From Pedobacter agri PB92 (GTDB taxonomy: Bacteria; Bacteroidota; Bacteroidia; Sphingobacteriales; Sphingobacteriaceae): a stretch of DNA of 33,509 nt. Below, piece after piece: positions 26,985 through 33,509 of this stretch; the stretch's first letter is position 1, and each line of letters begins with the position of its first letter. The translations under genes and the position numbers were made by a program. The stretch covers positions 1 through 33,509 of the forward strand of contig NZ_AJLG01000036.1 in assembly GCF_000258495.1 (NCBI RefSeq), in the 5' to 3' direction. The notes under the pieces are model-generated. The model saw only the letters and a program-made list of their open reading frames with translations. It did not search any database and was not told the DNA's origin.

Positions 26985-28193
26985 ATGAAAAATACACTTA
27001 AAAATATATTCCTGATTTTCGCTCTCCTGGCTTCTGTCTCTTGTAAAAAGGGGGGAGATCCTGTTCCTGTCACACCGCCGCCGGTTGTTCCGCCGGTAGT
27101 TCCAGGTGCTTCTGTAAATTATCTGCAGCAAGCGAAGGACACGCATACCTTTACGGTCAATAACCTGCTTACGGCAAGTTACGGCTACCGGGCAAACACC
27201 ACTTCAAAATCAAATAATTGTTTTGAATGGTACAATGTAAGCCAGATATATGCAGATGCAGCCATGGTGGCCGCCGGAGAAACCAGCTATTTGGTTTACA
27301 TGAACAATACCTTCAAGTTTATGGACAACATGTGGGATAAAAAGGATTTGAGAGGTGGCTATTTCGCATCAGTGAACCTTGATGGTACCGGTGCGGGCGG
27401 CGATAAATATGTAGATGACAATGCCTTAAGTGGCATGGTATACCTGGAAGCGTATGATATTACTACCGGTGCCGATAAACAAGCTTATCTTGCAAAGGCT
27501 AAAGCTTGTGGCGATTGGTTAATCAATAGCGGCCTTTGGGATAATGTATATGGTGGGGGATTTTACTGGAATACCCTTAAACCCGAAAAACCTACTCAAA
27601 CCAATGGACTTACCTTACAATTATTTTTGAAACTGTATAGTTTAACAGGAGAATCTGTTTACCGTGATTGGGCAAGGCAGGTGGATGCCTGGCTAACGGC
27701 CAAAATGTTCGATGCCAATACGGGATTGTATATTTGGAAAATAGATGGAGCTGGTGAAGGGATTAAGCGTACACAAAAATTTACCTATGATAATGCCATT
27801 ATGGTTGAGGCTTTTATTTTGTACAGTAAAATTATGAACGATCCTTCTTATTTAACCAAAGCACAAAACCTGGGCAAGGCGATGAACAGTACGTTATGGA
27901 ATGCCATTTACAAAGGCTATGTTTTCAATACTGCCGAAGCACGGATCAACCCGGCATGGTGCGCCTGGGGTTCTCAGGCCATGATTCGCCTTTACGAGGC
28001 AGATAAAAACCCAGATTGGCTGGTTTATGCAAAGGAAAATATCAATCGCCTGAATATTGCGAACCGAAATACGGCTAACCTGGGTTATTATTTTTTTGCT
28101 GGCTTCGACGGGCAAAATCGTTCTACCGAGATGGAAACTGTTGACCAGGCCTGGATGCAGCGCCTTCAGGCGATGTTGTCAAAATACCAATAA
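26985..28193 (+). CDS. GH76 alpha-1,6-mannanase, lipoprotein
   Basis: Endo-acting alpha-1,6-mannanase family protein of 402 residues. I start at MKNTLKNIF, which gives a lipoprotein signal with box LLASVSC; the ten residues of the longer frame come from the hairpin region. After a Pro/Val-rich linker (PVTPPPVVPPVVPG) comes the GH76 (alpha/alpha)6 barrel, with the paired catalytic Asp144-Asp145 in KYVDDNALSG, and the repeated helix motifs GGGFYWNT, TNGLTLQLFLKLY and FTYDNAIMVEAF. The lipid anchor and linker suggest that it faces the cell surface, where it would cut the mannan backbone into pieces for SusC/D. A second, non-lipidated GH76 gene lies two genes on. Family confidence is high. Confidence 0.92.
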   Translation: MKNTLKNIFLIFALLASVSCKKGGDPVPVTPPPVVPPVVPGASVNYLQQAKDTHTFTVNNLLTASYGYRANTTSKSNNCFEWYNVSQIYADAAMVAAGETSYLVYMNNTFKFMDNMWDKKDLRGGYFASVNLDGTGAGGDKYVDDNALSGMVYLEAYDITTGADKQAYLAKAKACGDWLINSGLWDNVYGGGFYWNTLKPEKPTQTNGLTLQLFLKLYSLTGESVYRDWARQVDAWLTAKMFDANTGLYIWKIDGAGEGIKRTQKFTYDNAIMVEAFILYSKIMNDPSYLTKAQNLGKAMNSTLWNAIYKGYVFNTAEARINPAWCAWGSQAMIRLYEADKNPDWLVYAKENINRLNIANRNTANLGYYFFAGFDGQNRSTEMETVDQAWMQRLQAMLSKYQ

Positions 28194-28208
28194 TCAGAAT
28201 CTTCAATT

Positions 28209-30563
28209 ATGAGAATAGGCTTTAAATCAATATTAATACTTCTTTTTTTACTTATCACAACAGTTACTTCCTTTGCACAGGATTTATTGAAATATGTGAA
28301 TCCAAACATCGGAACCGCTCACAGCAGATGGTTTTTTTATACACCTGCAGCAGTGCCTTACGGCATGGCCAAGCTTGCGCCATCAACCAACGGAAGTTAT
28401 GGTAATTTGCAGGGCTGGGAAGCGGTGGGTTATGATACCCGCCACAATTCCATTGAAGGATTCGTCCATTTTCATGAGTGGCAGGTGGGTGGAATCAGTT
28501 TTATGCCCACTGCAGGAACATTAAAAACGGTGCCGGGAGAATTAGACAAAGCAGGCAGTGGATATCGCTCCACATTTGACCGGAAAAATGAAGTGGCCCA
28601 GCCAGGATATTATTCAGTCATATTGGATGATTTTAACATCAAAGCTGAACTTACCGCTACTAAAAGGGTTGGATTTCATCGTTATACGTTTCCCAAAAGT
28701 AATAGCTCAAGAATCATTTTATCAATCGGAAATGTGCAGGGAGAAAGCGGTCCAATAACCGATGCCGCTGTAGAAATGATTGATGATGTTCATTTCCAGG
28801 GCTTTGTAATCACTTATCCGAAATATGTGAAAACATATGATGAAGGCGGTCGTGTGGCGATGTATTTTTATGGAGCGCTGAATAAAAAGCCTGCAGAAGT
28901 TGGTGCCATCAGCAAAGATGCTGCGGTTGCAAATCAGAAATCTGCGAAAGGCATAGGAGCAGGACTATATTTAAACTACCAGACTTCGGCAAACGAAAGC
29001 GTCGAAATCAAAGTAGGACTTTCCTATGCTTCTATCGCAAATGCGAAACTAAACTTAGAAACTGAAGCACAGCAGCTCACTTTTGCCAGTGCGAAGGCTG
29101 CAGCTCAGCAAGAGTGGAAATCCGAACTTGGAAAACTAAATGTTTCAGGAAAAGTAGAAGCCGATAAAACCAAGTTTTACACCGGGCTATATCATGCCTT
29201 ATTGGGTAGGGGAATAGCGAGTGATGTGAACGGTAATTTCCCACGACATGATGGAAGTATTGGGCAGCTGCCAAAAGATGCTCAAGGCAAATTCAGTTAC
29301 AATTTTATGAATACAGATGCCATTTGGGGAGGGTTCTGGAATCTAACGCAACTATGGGCCTTATCGTACCCATCTCATTACAGCGATTTCGTGCATACCC
29401 AGCTTGAAATATATAAAGAACGTGGCTGGTTTGGCGATGGTATCGCGAACAGCAACTTTGTATCAGGCGTCGGAACCAATTTTGTTGGGCTCGCTATTGC
29501 CGGCGCCTACCAGGCAGACATTCGTGATTACGATTTAAATCTTGCTTACAAAGCGGTAGTAGGCAATGAACTTGGTTATCAGAATCGACTGGTGGGCTCA
29601 GGGAAAATGGATACCAAAAGTTTTATATCCAAAGGTTATGTGCCCTATCTGGATGCCGATAAAACAGATTCGACAGGATCACATTTTTCAGGATCGCATA
29701 CGCTGGAATACAGTTACAGTGCTTTTGCAGCTGCGCAACTGGCAAAAAAGATGGGCAAAAATGAAGATTATCAAAAGCTTATTCAATTGTCTGATGGCTG
29801 GCGGTTAATTTTTGATCAATCGCTCAAACTGGTAAGACCTAAAACAGCGGATGGAAAATTCATTGATCAGTTTAATCCGCTGGAAGCCTGGCGTGGGTTT
29901 CAGGAAGGAAATGCGACACAATACACTTTTTATGTGCCACAAAATCCTCAAGGCCTTATCCAGCAGATTGGTAAAACAACTTTTAACGAACGACTGAATA
30001 ACATTTTCGAAACCTCTCAGAAAAACGCTTTCGGAGGTGGCAAAACGATCGATGCTTTTGCAGGTATTCAATCACTATATAACCACGGCAATCAACCGAA
30101 TTTGCACATTAGCTGGTTGTTCAACTATTCTGCGGCGCCCTGGTTAACCCAAAAATGGACAAGGGCAATTTGCGATGAGTTTTACGGTACTGAAAGTATC
30201 CATGGTTATGGTTATGGTCAGGATGAGGATCAGGGGCAGCTGGGCTCCTGGTATGTCATGGCATCCCTGGGTTTATTCGATGTGAAAGGCCTTACCGATG
30301 CCAGACCGACCATCCAGATTGGCAGCCCGATGTTCGACCGTTCAGTAGTTAGCCTTGGTAATGGAAAACGTTTGACCATTGAAGCAAAAAATAATAGCAA
30401 AAGCAATATTTATGTTCAGTCTGCTACCTGGAACGGAAAAGTGCTCAGTAAAGCCTGGCTTTATCGGGATGAACTGATGAAAGGTGGCCACCTGACTTTA
30501 ATCATGGGAAACAAACCCAATAAGACCTGGGGCGTAAACATTCCGCCGCCTTCAAACCAGTAA
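28209..30563 (+). CDS. GH92 exo-alpha-mannosidase
   Basis: A 784-residue calcium-dependent exo-alpha-mannosidase family protein with a standard signal peptide (to TSFAQ), hence periplasmic. The family opening VNPNIGT and the AVPYGMAKLAPST segment are clear. EGNATQY contains Glu566, where GH92 places the general acid, and DEDQGQLGSWYVMASLGLF (from Asp672) corresponds to the calcium/base region. Several motifs differ from the common alpha-1,2-mannosidase form: GFVHFHEWQVGG where GFSHTHLSG is usual, and HGNQPNLH where HGNEP is usual. It is probably active on mannan side chains, but linkage preference may be unusual. It sits 15 bp behind the GH76 gene and acts on oligosaccharides that SusC brings in. 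Confidence 0.9.
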   Translation: MRIGFKSILILLFLLITTVTSFAQDLLKYVNPNIGTAHSRWFFYTPAAVPYGMAKLAPSTNGSYGNLQGWEAVGYDTRHNSIEGFVHFHEWQVGGISFMPTAGTLKTVPGELDKAGSGYRSTFDRKNEVAQPGYYSVILDDFNIKAELTATKRVGFHRYTFPKSNSSRIILSIGNVQGESGPITDAAVEMIDDVHFQGFVITYPKYVKTYDEGGRVAMYFYGALNKKPAEVGAISKDAAVANQKSAKGIGAGLYLNYQTSANESVEIKVGLSYASIANAKLNLETEAQQLTFASAKAAAQQEWKSELGKLNVSGKVEADKTKFYTGLYHALLGRGIASDVNGNFPRHDGSIGQLPKDAQGKFSYNFMNTDAIWGGFWNLTQLWALSYPSHYSDFVHTQLEIYKERGWFGDGIANSNFVSGVGTNFVGLAIAGAYQADIRDYDLNLAYKAVVGNELGYQNRLVGSGKMDTKSFISKGYVPYLDADKTDSTGSHFSGSHTLEYSYSAFAAAQLAKKMGKNEDYQKLIQLSDGWRLIFDQSLKLVRPKTADGKFIDQFNPLEAWRGFQEGNATQYTFYVPQNPQGLIQQIGKTTFNERLNNIFETSQKNAFGGGKTIDAFAGIQSLYNHGNQPNLHISWLFNYSAAPWLTQKWTRAICDEFYGTESIHGYGYGQDEDQGQLGSWYVMASLGLFDVKGLTDARPTIQIGSPMFDRSVVSLGNGKRLTIEAKNNSKSNIYVQSATWNGKVLSKAWLYRDELMKGGHLTLIMGNKPNKTWGVNIPPPSNQ

Positions 30564-30600
30564 ATAATTGTTTTGTATTAAAAACTGATTTCGAAAACAT

Positions 30601-31773
30601 ATGAAAAAATTATTAATCATCACCCTCATGGTGCTGGCAGGGAAGGGCTATGCCCAGCATTTTCAGTCGGGTACTATTTATAAACACCGGGCGGATATGT
30701 TTTTTGAGAAGGTTTGGAAAAACTATCGGTTGAAAAAACATCCAGGATTATTTAGCGAACATTATCCTGGGGGAGAAAAGGTAGATCTGGATTACTTTCA
30801 AGGTTCAAATGTCAAAGAAAAAGAAGTCAGTTTTTTATGGCCCTTTTCGGGGATGTATTCTGCTGCAAATGTATTGTTCAAGTATCCTGCTCTGAAGAAA
30901 AAATATGCGGAATACCTGGATAGTTTGGCTGTTGGCGTTTGGACCTACCGCGATACGACCCGTATGCCGGTGGGTTATCAGGCTTACCCTGCCAAGTTAG
31001 AAAAATCCGACCGTTATTACGACGATAATGCCCTGGTGTGTATAGATTATGCTGAAGCCTACCTCAATACAAAGGATACTGTTTATGTAAGCAAGGCTAA
31101 AGAGGTTTTCAATTTTATCATCAGCGGCTGGGATGAAAAGCTGGATGGCGGGGTGTACTGGCTGGAAGGTCACAAAGATCAAAAACCGGCCTGTAGTAAT
31201 GGCATGGCTACCCTGGCTGCGCTTAAGCTCTACCAGGCCAGCAACGATCCGGTTTATTTAAACTGGGCGAAACGTTTTTATCAGTGGATGCAGTCAAGGT
31301 TGAGAAATCCTGAAGGGATTTACTATAACGATGTTAAAATGGATGGCAAACCCAATGCAACCTACTACACCTACAACACCGGTTCCATGTTAGAGTCTGC
31401 GGTACTGCTTTATCAGTTTACCAAAGACCCCGCTTACCTGAAAGAGGCCCAGCTTGTTGCCTCAAGTTCTTACCAGTTTTTTTCGCGGACAGAAAATGGC
31501 CAACATACCTTCAACATTGATTTACCATGGTTTGTTACCGTTTTATTCAGGGGTTATGAAGCTTTGTACAAAGTAGATCATAATGCGAAATACATCCGGG
31601 CAGTTGCAAAGGATTTAGACGAAGCCTGGGAAAAATCTGTTGACCAGTATGGTTTCTTAACAGCCAAATGGGCAAGCGATGAAACCTCAAAACGAAAACC
31701 GAAATGGTTGCTTGACGAAGCTTGCATTGCTGAGCTTTATGGCAGAATTGGCTTATTAAATTTAAAAAATTAA
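30601..31773 (+). CDS. Second GH76-family protein, secreted
   Basis: A 390-residue protein with a type I signal peptide (ending GKGYAQ) and no lipobox, so it is expected free in the periplasm. GH76 features are the Asp141-Asp142 pair in RYYDDNALVCIDYAEAY, GGVYWLEGHKDQKPACSNGM and TYYTYNTGSMLESAVLLY. It is only distantly similar to the lipoprotein GH76 upstream, mainly in these motifs, which argues for a different task such as trimming imported alpha-1,6-manno-oligosaccharides. The WLEGHKD loop replaces the FYWNTLKPE loop of the other copy. It lies 37 bp behind GH92 and 10 bp ahead of the kinase gene. Family call is good; the precise activity is inferred. Confidence 0.85.
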   Translation: MKKLLIITLMVLAGKGYAQHFQSGTIYKHRADMFFEKVWKNYRLKKHPGLFSEHYPGGEKVDLDYFQGSNVKEKEVSFLWPFSGMYSAANVLFKYPALKKKYAEYLDSLAVGVWTYRDTTRMPVGYQAYPAKLEKSDRYYDDNALVCIDYAEAYLNTKDTVYVSKAKEVFNFIISGWDEKLDGGVYWLEGHKDQKPACSNGMATLAALKLYQASNDPVYLNWAKRFYQWMQSRLRNPEGIYYNDVKMDGKPNATYYTYNTGSMLESAVLLYQFTKDPAYLKEAQLVASSSYQFFSRTENGQHTFNIDLPWFVTVLFRGYEALYKVDHNAKYIRAVAKDLDEAWEKSVDQYGFLTAKWASDETSKRKPKWLLDEACIAELYGRIGLLNLKN

Positions 31774-31783
31774 CCTAGTTGAT

Positions 31784-32650
31784 ATGAACGATACGATTGT
31801 TCTTGGGGTAGACATCGGTGGATCACACATTACCGCTGCACTAGTCAATACTTCAAACGGTACCATTTTGGAAGGCTCTATGCAGCGTGAAAAAATTGAC
31901 TCTTCCGCAGGCGCTGAAGATATTATTCAGGCATGGACTGCTGTCATGAATCAAAGCCTTCGGTTTGCAGCAAATTCAGGAAAGATTGCTATTGCAATGC
32001 CTGGGCCATTTGATTACCAAAACGGTATATCCTACATGAAAAGCATGGGGAAATATGATGCACTCTATGGGATGAACGTCCGCAATTTGTTACTGAATCA
32101 GTTATCAGGTCATATCTCCAAAATATGTTTCATTAACGATGCGGGCTGTTTTTTGCAGGGGGAAGTCAGTCATGGGCCTGCTGCTGGATATGATGAAGTT
32201 GTTGGTTTTACATTGGGGACTGGCTTTGGCTCGGCAGTAGCAAAAAACGGACAGGCTTTGGATGCCGACTTTTGGTGTCATCCTTTTATGGGCGGGATAT
32301 GTGAAGATTTCTTTTCATCCAGGTGGTTTGTATCCACCTATAATAATTACTCGGGCTTAAGGGTAAATAATGTGAAAGAACTGATTTTTAATGTTGATCT
32401 GGGCGGACCTTTGCTACAGGTATTTGATGAGTTTAGTATAAATATGGGCGTTTTTTTGACACAACTTTATAAAAAACATCAATACGATTGTGTGGTGCTG
32501 GGCGGAAATATATCCAATGCATCAACCTTGTTTTTGCCTCAGTTAAAGTATTATTTAAAAACAATGGCGATTACCGCTCCTGTGTATATTTCTTCGAAAG
32601 GTGAAACTGCTGCATTGATTGGTGCGGCTTGTTCGGTATACATGGATTAA
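31784..32650 (+). CDS. ROK-family sugar kinase, probable mannokinase
   Basis: A 288-residue cytoplasmic ATP-dependent hexose kinase. It has the phosphate-1 motif VLGVDIGGSH near the start, AIAMPGPFD, the catalytic-Asp segment CFINDAGCFLQGE, the adenosine-side motif VGFTLGTGFGSAV and VVLGGNIS near the end. The classic ROK zinc motif CxCGxxGC is not kept; in its place is FWCHPFMGGICEDFFSS. As last gene of the operon, with an isomerase for mannose-6-phosphate at the front, the best reading is mannose to mannose-6-phosphate. Glucokinase or fructokinase activity is possible. No terminator is obvious after it. Confidence 0.85.
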   Translation: MNDTIVLGVDIGGSHITAALVNTSNGTILEGSMQREKIDSSAGAEDIIQAWTAVMNQSLRFAANSGKIAIAMPGPFDYQNGISYMKSMGKYDALYGMNVRNLLLNQLSGHISKICFINDAGCFLQGEVSHGPAAGYDEVVGFTLGTGFGSAVAKNGQALDADFWCHPFMGGICEDFFSSRWFVSTYNNYSGLRVNNVKELIFNVDLGGPLLQVFDEFSINMGVFLTQLYKKHQYDCVVLGGNISNASTLFLPQLKYYLKTMAITAPVYISSKGETAALIGAACSVYMD

Positions 32651-33052
32651 TTTTCGATCTAACAACATATATTCAGCTGTTGGGTAAGGCTGAAACTTCT
32701 AAAACTTGCCCACCACTTTACCGCTGCTCTTTTCCTACCCAAGTTTGGAGCGCAGCATTACTGTAATTCAGTTTCCGTAGACTGCAAAGGGCGAAGCAAG
32801 GTCTCTTACTATCATCTGTTCTACGATCAGCCGGTGTTCTACCGGCTAAAATTCTATTTATTGGGAAAATTGAAGGGCTTGTGATCTGGCTAAAAGCCAA
32901 CTTCATTATAACTTCATAATTCGATGGTTATTTCGCATAAGAATTAAAAGGTTACAGTCAACCTTTCGATCAAAAATATTTGATTGAATACCTGCTCTTC
33001 TTTTAAGTTCTGAAACATCAATCAATCAGATAAAAAATCCCAGTAAAAAACG
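32651..33052. other. 402-bp gap, possible intergenic repeat and efflux promoter region
   Basis: No convincing gene. The stretch 32680-32850 reads like non-coding repeat DNA, with a 7-bp hairpin AGCCGGT/ACCGGCT (32829-32847). I have the impression of similar sequence elsewhere in Sphingobacteriaceae genomes but cannot test this. A 62-codon minus-strand frame across it is not protein-like. The last 100 bases should hold the promoter of the efflux adaptor gene. Confidence 0.35.
32947..32966. promoter_or_regulatory. Candidate operator upstream of the RND efflux gene
   Basis: AAAGGTT-N6-AACCTTT is a perfect 20-bp dyad about 87 bp before the start of the adaptor gene, a typical place for a TetR- or MarR-type site. 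No regulator gene for it lies inside the window. Confidence 0.45.
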
Positions 33053-33509
33053 ATGAAAACGACTATCGTGTATTTTGGCCTATTTGCGTTGCTCTTCGCA
33101 AGCGGGTGTACTCAAGAAAAAGAAGAAAAGGAAGAAGTGGCAACCTATGCTGCAACTGCTCCGTTAATGATGGATACCTCCTTTACCAAAGAATACGTTT
33201 CACAGATCAAATCTGTACGGAACATTGAAGTAAGGGCACAGGAGAAAGGTTATCTTCAAAGCATTTATGTTGATGAAGGTCAGCAGGTAAAGGCAGGCCA
33301 GTTGTTGTTTAAAATCATGCCTAAAGCCGCACAATCAGAACTGCTGAAAGCACAGGCAGAGAAAAAGTCGGCCGAAATAGAGCTTGAGAATACGAAATTA
33401 TTATCTGATAAAAATATCGTATCTAAAAATGAACTGGCGCTGGCCAGGGCTAAACTGCAGTCATCTAATGCCGAAACTTCACTGGCTAAATTCCATCTTT
33501 CCAATACCG
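33053..33509 (+). CDS. RND efflux periplasmic adaptor subunit (HlyD/AcrA family), cut by window end
   Basis: The first 152 residues of a membrane-fusion protein. It begins with a lipoprotein signal (LLFASGC, lipid Cys19) and a charged linker of Glu/Lys. Next come the first half of the lipoyl/barrel-sandwich region (VRAQEKGYLQSIYVDEGQQV, then KAGQLLFKI) and the start of the alpha-helical hairpin (LLKAQAEKKSAEIELENTK). It would link an inner-membrane RND pump to an outer-membrane channel for drug or metal export; pump and channel genes are expected to follow to the right. Substrate unknown. The frame is open at the window edge. Confidence 0.92.
   Translation, partial: MKTTIVYFGLFALLFASGCTQEKEEKEEVATYAATAPLMMDTSFTKEYVSQIKSVRNIEVRAQEKGYLQSIYVDEGQQVKAGQLLFKIMPKAAQSELLKAQAEKKSAEIELENTKLLSDKNIVSKNELALARAKLQSSNAETSLAKFHLSNT

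Noticed and set aside
32718..32906. 62-codon minus-strand frame after the ROK kinase gene
   Set aside because: Composition and hairpins suggest non-coding repeat DNA; no promoter, family motif or sensible neighbourhood.
1..33509. CRISPR array, insertion sequence, integrase or prophage genes
   Set aside because: I saw no regularly spaced repeats, transposase or recombinase motifs on either strand.

Overview
The window looks like chromosome from a Sphingobacteriaceae-type Bacteroidota, most likely Pedobacter or a close relative. The evidence is a SusC/SusD pair, GH92/GH76/GH97 enzymes, a tricorn-type S41 protease, promoters of the TTTG-N19-TAnnTTTG type rather than -35/-10, very weak Shine-Dalgarno sequences, and moderately AT-rich DNA. 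The genus is an inference.

Left part (1-14.5 kb), unrelated genes: a periplasmic tricorn-like protease (minus strand), tRNA-His with its own promoter and terminator, an AraC-type regulator followed by two tandem MdaB-like NAD(P)H oxidoreductases, the 3' remnant of an outer-membrane barrel gene, a large MscS-type channel (minus), a secreted TolB/CsgG-like protein, an SDR oxidoreductase plus TetR repressor unit (minus) with three matching operators, a decayed SDR remnant, and a secreted GH13 amylase.

Right part (14.5-32.7 kb), a carbohydrate utilisation locus that I read as alpha-mannan directed. A GntR/UTRA repressor and a GH97 enzyme run leftwards. Divergently, a nine-gene same-strand run encodes a type I mannose-6-phosphate isomerase fused to a kinase-like domain, an MFS sugar porter, SusC, SusD, a SusE-like lipoprotein, a GH76 lipoprotein, GH92, a second GH76 and a ROK sugar kinase. 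Together they cover glycan capture, outer-membrane import, cleavage to mannose, inner-membrane uptake, phosphorylation and isomerisation to fructose-6-phosphate. The promoter ahead of the isomerase has a palindrome over its -7 box, and a second copy lies beside the gntR gene. An RND efflux adaptor gene starts at the right end and is cut by the window edge.

Quality warning: six otherwise well-conserved genes (tricorn protease, AraC, first MdaB, MscS, SusC, SusD) are each broken by exactly one +1 or -1 base. In each case one base restores a full-length protein. Residual sequencing indels are the simplest explanation, so these may be intact genes in the organism. The real decay in the window is the three short remnants at about 3.9, 6.6 and 12.2 kb.
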